The notes under the pieces were generated by a model. That model had not been told where the DNA came from. It saw only the letters and a list, made by a program, of their open reading frames with translations, and made no database searches. From Ophioderma brevispina (lineage: Eukaryota > Echinodermata > Ophiuroidea > Amphilepidida > Ophiodermatidae), in NCBI GenBank assembly GCA_023653785.1, contig JAMKCH010058399.1:20963-84962 (forward strand): a stretch of DNA of 64,000 bases, in the 5' to 3' direction. This document shows positions 1 to 13,000 of the stretch, in pieces; the first letter of the stretch is position 1, and every line of letters starts with the position of its first letter. Made by a program: the position numbers and the translations under genes.

Positions 1-237
1 TCGGAAATGTGATTTTTACACATTTTCCCAAAATAATCCCAATTGAGGATTTTATTCACAATGTCACCATTGTATATCTGAAATGAGTTCAAATCACTAA
101 GTTAACCTCTGCCACCAGAATGGCATGACAAGAAATAGTCTACCGTAACTTATCTCAACTCCACTGCAAATCCAGTTAAAATGAATTGACGTTATTTCGG
201 TACATTCGAGCATTCTTTGGGTATGAAACTGAATCTT

Positions 238-316
238 TAAACATGCTCGAATTTTGACTTTGTAAACATGTTCGGAATTTGACTTGTAAACCTGGTCGAA
301 TTTTGAATTTGTATTT
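238..316 (+). repeat. Short tandem repeat, about 27 bp x 3
   Basis: Three head-to-tail imperfect copies of a unit resembling AAACATGTTCGAATTTTGAC are visible. They start at about 240, 266 and 288 and differ by small indels and substitutions. No function is implied. Confidence 0.7.
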
Positions 317-601
317 TAAACCGTGCCCCTCCCTTAATTTTATTTATAAAAAAAGAAAAATTAAAATTTTTCTAAAATTTTTGATAAATCAGTCTGTGAC
401 AATTTGGGGATGATAACACAAAACTTGTTTTTGTTGCTATTTTTTAGATTGAAAAACAACTTTCACTAATGTGACACAATAAATGTGAACACTTAATGAA
501 AAAAAATATGTGCATGGACTCTTGCTGGAAATTATTGTTGCTAGGAATTTTTGCTAGGGACTTGATATGATCATGATATGATGATGAGAATGTACCTCAT
601 C

Positions 602-623
602 CTGGTCAGTCAAAACTGACCAG
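602..623. repeat. Perfect 9-bp-arm hairpin
   Basis: CTGGTCAGT, a four-base CAAA loop, then ACTGACCAG form a perfect inverted repeat in otherwise unstructured DNA. It is too short to be called a mobile element on its own and no poly-T tract follows. Confidence 0.6.
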
Positions 624-2764
624 AATTAATCTGGGACCGTCAGGGAACCCTCGTGTGTACAGCATGACCTTCGTCCCGTTCCCCCTCTCCAGTGTGATTC
701 ATTCTCCCGTTAGCAGTTGAACCGACGGTATTACAGGTACAGGTATGACTCTCTATAAAACATGGGGACCGAAAGCTTAGGTCCCTCTGAAAGACGGTCT
801 TCTCTTTTTTCGTTTCCCCAAGTGCAAATGAGTGGAGCTCTAGTAATGTTCATGGTCGGAGGTGAACTAGGCTGCACAAAATTGTAAACTGATGAATGAT
901 CATCTTAGAAATTTATTTGAGGGTTAATGTTCTACCTGATCTGGCATCCGCTGTAATGTTAGGGGGCCGACCATTTTGAATTACAAAATAGTGGACCAAA
1001 CATAAAATAATATCTTATTTGATTGAATGGTGACAATATCTAGTAGTAGAAACCATAAATATTGATGTTTAGCAAAAATAGAGTCACATCAGATTCAAAC
1101 TGGCAGGTCATTGAGAAAAAATGTCAAAAAATTGTGTTTTTTCACCCATGGCGGCCATCTTGGGATTTCAGGGGCAAAATGGTCTTGAAAAAAAAATTGG
1201 TCGCACCATATAATTTCCCAATCTCACACCTACAAAGAAAAAAAAGCAAGTGAAAATGCTTAACAAAAAATCTAGGCGGAAAGCTTCTTTATCAACATAG
1301 CAGTATGCAGAACCCCAAATATCCAAAATACCATGATTGGTAACACAACAAGTTATTTGGGGTGTTAAGACTGTGTACATTACAGCTAAACCTTTAAACC
1401 TAGCTAATCAGGACACACTTTTTGACTATCTTTTCAATGTTCATGGGTTCAAGCTTGTGACTTAAAAACAGGACACTACAGCAGTAAATATCCTGGTCAA
1501 AGGTCATAAAAGGTCATTTGGATCACATGAGTAGTAATAGTTTTTATGTTGCCTGAATGTTTTGTAAAGGCTATATAAACTTTATGGTCCAAATTTTACC
1601 AAGCATCAGATCTTCATACTTGGTATGTTATACATTGTAAATCATAAAGGGAATAGCATGGTATGGGTACATAGGTGGCAAGTCAAAGCCAAAGGGTATG
1701 TTGTATTTTCTAGTTCGTTTCTTGCCCCTAAATAGGATCTTTTCAAAATAAACCAAATTGTCCATTTACTTGAGGATAGGAGGGTTTGATTGGGCGACTA
1801 CCGGTCTTCCAGTTGAGCAGCTTTATACTATCACCACAGCTTGTCTGTGAAGATGCAGCTAAGGATATGCCAGAAAGTCGAGAAAGGTTCCTAAAGCAGA
1901 TGGTCAAGACAAACCGACTTGACCTGTTGGGATAGGGAGGGGCACAGAGGACATGTGTCCTTGTTCCCGGGCACAAAATACTCCATGTAAGTTTTTTTCT
2001 AAGCAGCAAACTTTAGTCAAGGACTGAATTAGGCAACCTATTGTGTGTACCAAGTGAAGGTTTGACAATCAGCATGCGCGGGAACCATGATTGGTTTGAG
2101 TTAAAGTTTGGGCACAGCAATTTGACACAAATGTTAAAATGCCCAACTGTCAGATTTTCGTCCCACAGACAAGACTGTACCTAAGAAACTTTGTTTTAAA
2201 AGACATAGAGTGCAAACAACCTAAAGCTGATTCTGAAGATGTGAAGTCCGGGAGGAGAAACTTTGGCATGGACATGTTCTAATTCACAGCAGTTCTTTAA
2301 TATAAGTAGTAAGTATTACCTAAATAACCAAGCATGTTTATTGCATTTATAATTTATTTAATATGGATTTCTGGATTTGATCTGATTTACATGTCTTTCT
2401 CTAACATAGTATTTGTCTTGTCTGCATGTGAAAAGGACCCAAGGGAAATAAGCTAATATATCAACACAGGATATATATGTTGATATGTTAAATAAGGTCA
2501 AATTAGATTATATTTCTCAATGCAAAATAGCTATAACTAAGAGAAGATATAGTCGCTTCCCACAATGCATGCTTCCATTGGAGATTTCTGTACAGGTAGT
2601 CATGTGAATAGTTAGAGATGAAACATTCTTAAAATGCAAGGTTGGAATCAATATGTTAATTTAACCAGTGCTGCCACCCTAACGATTCACATCAGAACGT
2701 GTACAAAAACATCCTTTGGAAGCAATGCAGTTATTGTGGGAAGCAATAAAAAGATCTTGGGACA

Positions 2765-2885
2765 AAAGTATTAAACCATCAAAATCCACCATTTAAGAAT
2801 AGTCCTTTTTTAAATGAGTGGAGGGACGGCCACCCTGTGGAAAGATTAATCACTGGCAAATATATGCTGATGGTTGTTACCATAA
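2765..2885 (+). repeat. Dispersed direct repeat, copy 1
   Basis: This shares a long stretch with 3,560-3,695. The common core reads GAGTGG(G)AGGGACGGCCACC, continues through TGTGGAAAGATTAATCACT and ends near GCTGATG. Upstream both copies have 'aaaccatcaa' and 'accatttaag'. The copies differ by substitutions and single-base indels. The reading frames crossing copy 2 are by-products of the repeat. Family unknown. Confidence 0.75.
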
Positions 2886-3559
2886 ATAAAGAACATTAGC
2901 CTTGTTCAAGGCGCTCTACAACTTAATTCACTGGTCACAATCTGATAAAAATATGTCACAGATCATATTAGGATGAAACCATGCGAGAGTGAGCAGATTC
3001 CCCTCCTAAAACTAAAGAAATTAGCAATACTATGGCAAAAATTCATTTTATCAAAGCAAAGCAATCAGCACCTACGTTGATGGCTCTAATTCCCACCTGG
3101 CCTAGTTTCATCATGCTTGCAGGCTTCCAATAGCAAGTTCAATATATTTTCCACTAGAGCAGAGTGCCTTGTTCTATCTGTAAGCTTTTTTCTGTGCATT
3201 TGCAATGTCTGGAGAGTTTTTACAGGGAAGATTAAAACCACAAAGCAATTAGAATAAGGCCTGTCGCCCTGATTAGCATAGGCCACTAGCACAACTGCAC
3301 CTGACCACAATAGGTATTTGTGGTTTTAATACGCCAGACTAGCAGGCGCCTAGATCCAGTTGTGCACAACAGACCACCACCAAAGGAGTATACCAATTTA
3401 TTTTTTATTGAATCTTTCCTCAGACAGAGTAGCCCCTTCAATGCTAAGCAACTGCTTTCAAACCTGCCAACAAAGCACAATGTTAAATAATTTGAGAAAT
3501 AAATGCAAAAAAAAATAGGCAAGTTGGTCGGTTCGTCAACAGACAGCCGAACAGGCTTA

Positions 3560-3695
3560 CTCTTTGGACAAAAATGAATTTAAAACCATCAACATCCCAC
3601 CATTTAAGCATAGGTCCTTTTTTAAGGAGTGGGAGGGACGGCCACCCTGTGGAAAGATTAATCACTTGCAAATTATATTTGCTGATGTTGGTACA
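3560..3695 (+). repeat. Dispersed direct repeat, copy 2
   Basis: Second copy of the 2,765-2,885 repeat, in the same orientation and about 800 bp downstream. The GGGACGGCCACCCTGTGGAA core is conserved. There is no obvious target duplication or terminal inverted repeat, so this could be a local duplication rather than a transposon. Confidence 0.75.
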
Positions 3696-3699
3696 CTCA

Positions 3700-5230
3700 A
3701 TATGAATAGAAAACCATATTTTAAATTCCACTACATTACCATTATACGCCCCTATAATTATTTTTGAGATGCATTTGCAGGAGACATCCTTGGTTGGTTT
3801 CGCGCTGTATGTAATTCCCCCAAACCACCTACATGCCCCTTGTCAACCCTCAACGATATCCCGCATAAATGCAGCCATATTTTGCCATGTTTGTTTCATA
3901 GGTGCAGTAAAGCTGACATGTTTTACAGGTTAGATATCTTGCAGTATGTGAAAATGGTTCAGAAAGGTCCATTTTTTTTGTAAAGAATTCCACTTAAAGA
4001 GGAGGGCTAAATTTCAATGAAAATCAACCCATTTTTTCTTTCATAAGTTGTGGTCACAAATTGTCACAAATTTGAAAAAAAAACAACATTAACTATCCTT
4101 TGTTAACATGTTATAAATACAGTCTTTTTACATAATAGACAGAAAAAAAAAAAGTACCATGTGCTCAAAGCACGCGTCTCTCCTCTCCCCGTTAATCCCT
4201 ACACTTTTTACCCTCCTCCTCCCGGGTCTTTTTTAGAGATACCCCCTTTCAATAGGCATATTGGGCAATCTTCTGTGCTAACACGTCCTGAAAACCCGTT
4301 AGTTCGTCCGAATCATCTTCTGGTTCGGCGACTGATCTCTTCGTTTTCCGGTTGTGCGCGAGCGGGGGACGATACGCGCTTTGCACCTTTCCAGCAGCTA
4401 GAGTCAACCTACATAGAGGTGATTTACATTTGTTCCTTTACAAACCAATTTCGAAGCAAACTACAAGTCAGTATTGAATCAGGGACTTTTAGTATTTATG
4501 AAGCAAATGGCCCATGCAATGAGCATCCGGCACTCTACAATGCTCTTGTCCATGTGTATCTGTATACACATCCAACTTTTCAATTAATTTAATGCATGCC
4601 TATCTTCTAGCATGACAAACTGCTACCAATTAGAAATCCCATAAATCATGACCGCTGAAACATGATTTGGAAACAACTCGTGTTTGTACTATGGTTTACA
4701 GTAGTTAAATGTGTCAGGATTTTGTGCCTTTTCCTGCTTGTGATTTACATGTGTGATGAGACATGACTACCAATGAAACAAATCATCATCGGAAACATGG
4801 AGGATGATTCCAGTATTGAAGATCTCGACTTCCGCCGATGACATACCTTATTGTCGTCCCGTCTTTCATACATACCGAGAAAAATTGATATCTCTTCCAG
4901 TTTGAATGAACATCAAGTCAAGAAGACAACGATCATGAACCTGAATAATAAGAAAAGTTAAAGCTGTCAGGCTAGAAGGAAGAGACATTGAGGAAATGTA
5001 GAAGATGTTATCTATCTGAGGCAAATATATCCATGAGTAAAGAAGGATGTGGAGGGAAGGGACATGAAAGGTTGAACAAATAAATCCAGATTTGCATTCA
5101 CAAAACTTAACTAAGTATGAAAGTCAAAACAATAAACCAGGAAAACTAAAATCAAGTTATATAATAATAATAATATTTATTTGAGTTACTAATTAAAAGC
5201 ATGAGGCAAAATACTAACTTGGGAAAGAAA
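3700..5230. other. Noncoding region, no gene recognised
   Basis: The longest frame here (143 codons, plus, from 4,161) has no recognisable domain and odd composition. About 50 bp at 4,655-4,705 (ending TGGTTTACAGTA) resemble 19,100-19,145 just beyond the tandem duplication. A short ATAATAATAAT tract lies at about 5,160-5,176. Confidence 0.5.
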
Positions 5231-5257
5231 TGTGGATTTCTTTCCTGTGCAAAATAT

Positions 5258-5470
5258 ACAGCCTGTCTCAAAAAAGTGGTACAATCAGAAAAAAAAATGG
5301 TTAAATATGAAATTTCAAAATAAGTCATTCTTACTTGGCATAATATTAAAGAACAAAGACCAGTCTTTCCAATGGTGTTTGTTTCATCTTATTTGCTTTT
5401 GTCAATCTAGAGATATAATCAATTTAGTGCGATACACCAAAATCGATTTTGTGCCACTTTTATGCATGGA
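5258..5470 (+). repeat. Long terminal inverted repeat arm, left
   Basis: Starting TACAGCCTGTCTCAAAAAA, this ~210-bp stretch is the reverse complement, with scattered mismatches and indels, of 13,620-13,835 and of 18,090-18,293. Shared blocks include the terminal CCTGTCTCAAAAA, GGTACAATC, AAAGACCAG, CTTTCCA, TCAT and TTATTTGCTT. Termini abutting TA are typical of the Tc1/mariner (IS630) superfamily. The arm could bound a large element or be a solo MITE arm. Confidence 0.65.
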
Positions 5471-5879
5471 CAGAGTTGTTTCGCGCAGTTTATGCCATGC
5501 TGTCTTGAAGCTAACAAAAAGATTGCAACTTGACAAAAGAAACAAAACACAGATTAAAATAAACAAATGAAGTCTAGTTTTATCGACACAAGTTTTAATA
5601 GTCAACATAAGCAGTTCAATGATAAATATCTTTCGTTATAAATAATAAAACAATAAACTATTTATTACACGTCAATGAAAATGGAACTGAATTCTTACAA
5701 ATTTGTATATGTTAAAACGTGCCAGAAGGAATGTAATTAGCAACAAATAAACACACCCCAAATCCAAAGAAATGCGTTTAAAGATATTGCACATCTTTGT
5801 GCATTTACAAATTGTGAAAGTCAATAAAAAATTGAATTTGAAAGCAAGTTCAAGGTGTGTGGTAGGAATTTGCGTTTTC

Positions 5880-7160
5880 TTCTCTAATCGCGACCAAACG
5901 CGAAGGAAAATAGTTTTAACGCCGCCCTTCCCTATGACATGGAAAAGAAAAAAACTTATTATGTATAACATACCGTAGGGGGCTCGTACTCTCCGCTGAG
6001 CGCAGCTGAAGACGCACAAGGGCTAGAAAACAGCCCTAAAACAAAGGAACAGATTTCACCACCACAATCAACGGTCTTACTTGTTGATAAAGTAACTCTG
6101 CTTGGTTAACTATGGCGAAAAACTGACCCCCATCAGCAAAACATTTGACGGACTCGGACTATGCCTGTCTGCAAATGCGAAGAAACTAGTAGTAAACCTA
6201 CCTAGTGAAGAACAGTTACTGACAAACTAAATCGGATAAATCATAATTTATATAGAACTTCAATCACTGAAGAAACTTGAACAAATGTTCCATGCATTTT
6301 TTTTTGTAAATTTTAATCGACTAAAGATTTTGTATACGTTGCGTTCTTGCTGCGTCTCGGAAAACGGATCAGTGACATCACCTCGTGTGTCCCCATCACA
6401 CACCGCGACACCCCCACCAACATATCTTCCTTACATAATACCCATGCGATCGTTAGAAACGTTAGTTCTGATCTAATTCGCGGAGCTCAAACGCGACGAA
6501 AATAGTTTCTAACGCGCCTTCCTATTACCTGAAAGAGAAACATATAAGGCTTTTCACACTGCGGGTGTCACTTTGCGATGCGATCGCAGTGTTTGAAGAC
6601 TAGTGCAGTGTTTTCTGAATACCTCGACGCACATGCGCAATTAGCGCCTAGTTAGATTTTGTAACAAGTTTTCCAAAGGAAGTATTAATAGCTGCCTACT
6701 CTCACAAAAATACCTCTATTTGAGGCATTTACGGCAGTGGTTGTCCAAAACTTTTTTAAACTGAGTATAGCCCATCTTTTAAGGAGATGATTGTCCACCT
6801 TGCGTGTTTCCGCACATTAAATTGTGGAGTTTCAGCTCGTTGTATAATTGAACGGTCTGAGTAGGAAAATTCAACATGGCGGATAGACTCTTACGTAACT
6901 TGCATGAGTGAAAGAACGTTGCTGTTATGGAGGAGGAAGCCACAGCGACTTGTGTGTAGAGTTAGTTTGCGAAGCTTATTATAAGGAGAATTAGGTAGCT
7001 GGTTTGAAGGGCTACAGACGGCGATCGATCGCAAACGTCGATCGATCACCGGCTCACAGTGGTGTAAAAGCCTTATTATAACATACCGTATCGGGGGGGC
7101 TCCGTTTACTCCCGATGACCAGGCAGCTGGGCAACTGTTGCCTTCCTGCTAGGATTAAAG
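5880..7160 (+). repeat. Imperfect local duplications
   Basis: Two blocks recur here. CGCGA(A)GGAAAATAGTTTTAACGC plus the following CCTTCCCTAT is at about 5,890 and again at about 6,500. ACTTATTATGTATAACATACCGTA is at about 5,955 and, as CCTTATTATAACATACCGTA, at about 7,072, each followed by a GC-rich stretch. In addition, 6,345-6,465 (core ACCAACATATCTTCCTTAC, then CGTTAGAAACGT) matches 13,235-13,355 and 17,695-17,815 in the same orientation. No coding sequence is recognised. Confidence 0.55.
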
Positions 7161-8870
7161 AACGGATACGGAACATGTGAATGAAAAAGATTACAGCAAC
7201 TATAATATAAAATGCCATCAAAATCCAAAGGAATGGAGCCCCCTTTAAAAAATTCGCTAAGGAAATCGAACACTGGAAAAAACATGTTCCACAATATGTT
7301 GCGAACATGCAGCACCTAGCCAGAAGATTGGCGTATATAAACTTTAGATCATGCCAAAAAAATAAAACTGTACATTTTTTTTAACAGTCTCCAAAGTAAA
7401 CAAAGACGTAAAACAATGTACAAACACAGAAAAAATAGAAGTCTAATAGAAAACCTTATCTGTGAGGAACCCAAATCATGAAGGCTATTGCCCAGGGCAA
7501 AGCGAAAGCGATTTTCCAATTACTACGAAAGGCCACCAATAAGAAACAATAGGAACCAATGTTTTCACTAAAAAATGCGGAGAAAATGGCCTGTTGCTTT
7601 GTAAAATATTCCTGGTACTTGCGCCGTCTTACCTTCACTCAGAGATGATTCCATGCTTGAAAGGATACAAACACTAATTAACAACAGAATAACGTTCCGA
7701 TAATAAGCTTAGGAAGAGGTATCAAATCGGACCTAGAAAAACACATGGACACTTCATCAGTTTTTTACAAATACTACTCAGATAATGGATCGTGTTACCG
7801 CAGTTCGTCTCAAAGCAAAACACCTTTTATGCTAATTTAGCAATATCAGCTCGTGACACGCTAAGTCCAAGATGTTGGAATATACTTTTGTAAATGCTGA
7901 TAGAATGTCGTAGTTAAAGAAAACAAATAAAACACTATACAAACCAATGTAAAAAAATGGACATAATGAAAAAGACATTAAAAGCTGGTTAAGAATGTAT
8001 ATACAAAAGCCCAGTAGTGCGAAAGGTAAAAATTACTGCGCATCATTATGGCCCACCAAGTAGCTCGAAGCTCTCAATATACACACATGGAAGCTAACCA
8101 AACAAAAAATCCGACATTCAATTAAGGCTCCAATTGGCTCGAAAAAAGGGCCCTGTAACAACTGTATCGGTGCGTGGCACAACAAAACCACATGCCCGTA
8201 GTCATCAAAAACGCAAAATGCGCCACAAGTGGAATGCCTGTGGACAAACTAGCATTGATATACCCAGTGGTCAATTGTATCATGAATTCAAGTGGCCAAA
8301 ATGATGACATGCATGCTTCAACATATGTTAAACACTTGTAAAACCACATCCAGGTGTTGTCACAGGTAATTCACAACTGTAACAATAAACCAACTAGGGT
8401 CATGTCAGTTCTACACACTTAGAAAGGGGACCTGTAACAAGTATGTAAGACTGTGCACAATGGAACAAAAACCACTTGGCACAAATGAAAAATCTAGAGA
8501 TATCAAATACGTGAAACAATTTTACATATTCGGAAAAACCCTATGCTGAGTTGCCAAGGGCAAAGTGACGTATTGAAATCCCTGTGGCAAAAATGATATA
8601 CCATACTCATGATCTGTAACACCTGACAACCCGCATCCGGTATATAACAAGGTTAATCACAACAATTACAAAAATAATTAATTAGTTATCCACACTTGAA
8701 AAAGACATGTATAACCAATTCGTTTATGTGAAATGAATGTGCACATATGGATAAAGAATAAATGGCAGCCATGACAAATCTTGAATTGTCGAAAGCATAA
8801 GCTTGCAATATCGAAAACACGAATGCTTATAGTTAGCTAGTTGTTATGACAATACACTGTGGAAAAATAG
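7160..8870. other. Noncoding region, no gene seen
   Basis: Only short frames occur and none resembles a known domain. I saw no repeat, RNA gene or promoter I could support. The segment lies between the two ends of the candidate long-TIR element (5,258 and 13,835), so it may be element interior. Confidence 0.5.
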
Positions 8871-8871
8871 T

Positions 8872-9175
8872 ATGCCCAGTGGCACAAAAGTGTATGCCCA
8901 CTGGCAAAATATCTATGCCCACTGGCAAAAAATGTCTATGCCACTGGCAAAATGTCTTGATGACACAGTGGTCAAAATTATATGCCCAGTGGCACACATG
9001 CTAGCCCAGTGGCAACAATGTCTATGCCCATTGGCAAAATGTCTATGCCCGGTGGCAAAATGTCTATGCCCAGGGGCAAAATGGGTCTATGCCAGTGGCA
9101 ACAAGTCTATGCCAAGTAGGCCACAATGTCGTTCATGCCCAAGTGGAAACAATTGTCTGTGACCAGTGGCAACCA
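8872..9175 (+). repeat. Minisatellite, about 20 bp x ~14
   Basis: Head-to-tail copies of a unit close to TATGCCCAGTGGCAAAATGTC vary in length from about 17 to 30 bp. The variable positions are indels and G/T or G/A changes. A stray half unit (CCCAGTGGCAAAAAAAATGG) recurs at 9,531. A 96-codon frame runs through the array, but its protein is merely the repeat read in several frames and I do not call it a gene. Confidence 0.9.
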
Positions 9176-9179
9176 ATGA

Positions 9180-10060
9180 TCGGACTTTGTTCACCGGTCT
9201 ACAAGACGATCATCAATCTGCAGCTATACGCCGGAGCTATAAATAAAAAAACAAAATGTTTTAAGTAAAACGATTAATAATAGGTGCCTATACCTTGCAA
9301 AAATAGACGATTGAGACCAGCCTAAACGATTTGGATCATAGGCTTGGACTCTATATCGAATACAGCAAATAGTTTGCAAGTTTTAGAGGCGTTGGCAATA
9401 AATTTAATATTTTTTTTTTTGGTTATAGGGGAATGGAGAGTGTTCTACCACTTTTATACCAATACTCATGACGAAAATGGAATAGAAACAAATATAGGCC
9501 TACTAAATATAGGCCCGACCCCGCACTCTACCCAGTGGCAAAAAAAATGGTGCTCATTTTAAGATTCGTTTACCTCAAAATCCGACGGCAAGAGAAAAGG
9601 AATATCTTAATTGCTACATACTACTCTACAATCTGAGTGGCCATCTACATGGTGCAACCAAAGTTAGAAAATTAGAAGGATCTACGTGGGCTCAGGACAT
9701 GGTTGCTTTAACTGGATCTAAAGCACACTCTAATTCATTACTATCTGAGAAATAACTGACCGTTTCATCTAGCTGTAATGAAGTTGGACATTCAACCTGA
9801 CGACATGTAAAAAAATCATTTTTGCAAAAAAAAGAAGCAAAACATTGGCAATCAAACACCAGTTCATGATGTACACATCAATTCCGCATGAAGTTTATGA
9901 ATCATCTACTAACGCCGCAGCCGAGATGCTGTTCACCATTCTGTGTTAGCGCCAAATTCCCTGTTTGTCATTAGGTGGGGATGTCAGAGGATCCGGCGGA
10001 GTGGTCTCGAGCAATCACATCAATGTAGTTACAGGGGGCGACAATCCCCTGTTTGGCATG
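9180..10060. other. Noncoding region, no gene seen
   Basis: No frame shows a recognisable domain. A poly-T run lies near 9,410. The segment ends at the breakpoint of the 4.5-kb tandem duplication. Confidence 0.5.
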
Positions 10061-10061
10061 G

Positions 10062-13000
10062 TAACTTTCCAACAGGTGTGACGTTGAGAATACGTGGTTC
10101 AATCGCCATGACAGTACCGGCAACACGTGCACGGGTTGGGCAACAAGGAAGATGAAATGGAGGGATATCTCCAGATATCTGGCTTTGGGCTTGTGCTCAA
10201 GTTATGAACCTGTACGCAGTAAAATGCTTCGCAAAATGGAGATTAGAAGAACCAAGTGCAATGATTTCTTTTATAAAACGTTACGAACAACTTTGCCAAA
10301 ATGCTAGTTCGCTGTCGCATCGTGCAATTCACATATAGCCTATGGAAAAACATACGGATCTTTAACACGACTCTTAAGATACACTTATAGTTTAAAATAT
10401 TTAAACTGTTTATCATACATAGCATAGGTTTATTCAAGCGGGCTAAACCTTAATCCTCTTTTGCTTAGAATAAGACCAAGAAAGCAAAACTAGTGAATCG
10501 AACAAGCAGTAAGTGAAGAGTAAAAGAAATTATCACAATGCATAGGTTTTAAAAAATTAAGTATCACCGTCTCTATGAGAGTCGATCGGAACAAACTATA
10601 AATCAACTCCCTTAATCCAGAAGGAATCACAACGTATAAACCGACCTATAATTATGGCCATACCCCAATATGATTTGTTGCCTTAAAAAAATAAATGCAT
10701 AATCTCGTGTGTGTAGAAAACACAGCGCAATTCCATCCAGGAACCAGTCTTTCATTGTTCGGCCACTATTCTGAGAAAAAACCGGATATAAAATCTGTCT
10801 CATTCCATATACCGAAGGGCGACACGGCATATAAAAGAGCCCACATAATTGCGCCGCGAGGATATTAGTGTTGAAACTTGAAAAAATAGTTCCACCAATG
10901 AGTGTAGGCACCCATGGATTCCAGTCCATGTAGGCCTAAGCAGTTAACCACATTACGGACACTATCAGAACGAACTTATGCACTGTGCAAGATAAGCAAA
11001 TAAAAAATTTACAAAGGAAAACGCCCCTTCACATCTAGCTCTAGATATCATCCGTGTTCACGCTCTATTATCCAACACGAATTGTTCGAAAATTGAATAT
11101 CACGGCGAAAGCTCACAAAATGTAACATTTCCCCTTGTCACGTGGCCTGACATAACCAGACTGAAAAAAAATTATATCAGGAAAAAGAAAAACGGAACAA
11201 ATGTAAGCTATAAGATGAGTAAGAAATTATCACCACAGTGACTTAGCTTTTCGAAGAAATCTGCATTCCAAAGTTAAGAGACATTCAAAAGGCAAAAGCA
11301 ACGATTTTGCCCTAACTGCACATGTCAACATTAAGTGTAATAAAAACACTCCTATGATTAAACCAAAGAATAAAAATATAAGCCAAAAAACTCTGAACTA
11401 CTAAAGCCAGGCTGCCGGGCCGACCAAAGATGAAATATAGCGAGGGGTTAAAAACAAACCAAATATCAGTTTTATATTGAAACAAGCACAGACACTACTG
11501 ATTTCTTGGTGCAAAACCCACTCAAGGAGCAGTGATGTGATGGTAGTCTACATTCATAACAAAATATTAAATAGTACTTACATCAATCAGGAGGCTTAGG
11601 TCTAATAAGAAAACTCCTGCCAAAAAATGGATAAACAAATTACAATATTAAACAGGTTAGGCCAAGAAACTGTTATTCACACGACGAATCGAGTTAAACT
11701 TAACCCGATACAAGATGAAAAGGAAATAAAACGGTTAAGTATGAAAATACTCGTAGTTCTCTGGACTAAACTCTAGAATGAGCTAGCCTCATCTTTCCTC
11801 ATTGTATTGTTACCTTTCTAGCTAGCATCACAAAAAAATCAGGAGTGCATCGAGTGACTTGCGCATGTATTAAGAGGACGTAATATTAATATGCACATCA
11901 CAAATACTTACAAAGAGATGCATCTTATGGAATGCCGCCAGAATCAAAGACCACAATCATGGGGTGTCTATTTGAACCTACTTGTATATTAATTACAGCT
12001 TTACACCAAGATCGTTAGACAAATGTAAATTCGAATAGGGAACCATCATAACACGAAAAACGCCCAAGTGGGCCACAAACGAGTGCCTTCATTTATCTTC
12101 CCAAATTTCAACATAAAAATGCTGCGAACGAAAGAAGCTATAGAACTATATGACAACGTCTTGCATAAACAAACGCATATTTCATTAAAAACAAAACACA
12201 AAGCAATTGGCATGTTTGACAGCTTTATGACTCGCAACTGGAGGTGTATGTAGGTACCGAGTCATAAACCGAGTCATCAAAGTCAATCATATATTAAAGG
12301 ATCAGAGGAAATGTTAATCTTCTGACTACCTTTGTAATCATAATTAGCAACTGTGGACATAAAAGCGTCTAGGAAAAAGAGATAAAGATCTGAAAATAAA
12401 CGCAACGGTTTAGCAGAAATCGTTTAATCCAGATTTAACACTATTTGAGTGAATCGTAGTATAAATATGAAATCGATAATGACGTCTATGCTATACTATT
12501 GCATCGTCGGTAAACATCTAAAGAAAACAGGACTGTGTTCAATCATGAAGTGATTAAACGAATAAGTAACTGGTCACAGGAATCAGGACTGGCACTGATC
12601 ATAAAATCAAATTGATGACTGCTATCATCTTCATCAACATCATAATAATGAGCCGGATACATTAGAAATTAAAAAAAAGAGATTGACCATAAACAAGAAA
12701 ATATGGAAGTGTCATTATACATCATACATTTGAAGCTCAGGCTGAACCGGCGTGCCTTGGCATGGAAGGAGATTCAAAATGATATTTTAAGGGGATATAG
12801 CACTTCGAACTGCTGGGTGGCAAATTACACTACACATACAATGCGTATATCACTTTTAAAATGCCCCCAACAACTCATGAGAATCAAAACACAGGTGGAT
12901 TCTCTCACCATAGAGAATGCAACACATTGACATGTTTTCAAAGAAAACTTACGTGAGCGGCATCTGAATTGAGGGCTTCAGTGGCGAATTGAATCTTCGA

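Larger units (their letters stand above)
1..2760. other. Noncoding AT-rich region, no gene seen
   Basis: All frames are short and carry no family resemblance. The only structured items are a three-copy 27-bp repeat near 238-316 and a perfect hairpin at 602-623, both listed separately. Around 1,150 there is a GCGGCCATCTTGG string of the kind found in dispersed repeats, but no second copy of its context is visible here. Confidence 0.6.

Noticed and set aside
4161..4592. 143-codon plus-strand frame
   Set aside because: No recognisable domain, proline-rich start over simple sequence, no second line of evidence.
8872..9162. 96-codon frame, and possible CRISPR-like array
   Set aside because: The frame is the 20-bp minisatellite read through. 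Units are contiguous without unique spacers, so it is not CRISPR.
10627..10929. Minus-strand frame with a counterpart in the second 4.5-kb unit (15,218-15,445)
   Set aside because: The resemblance follows from the DNA duplication. Frameshifts between copies and the lack of a domain give no evidence of coding.
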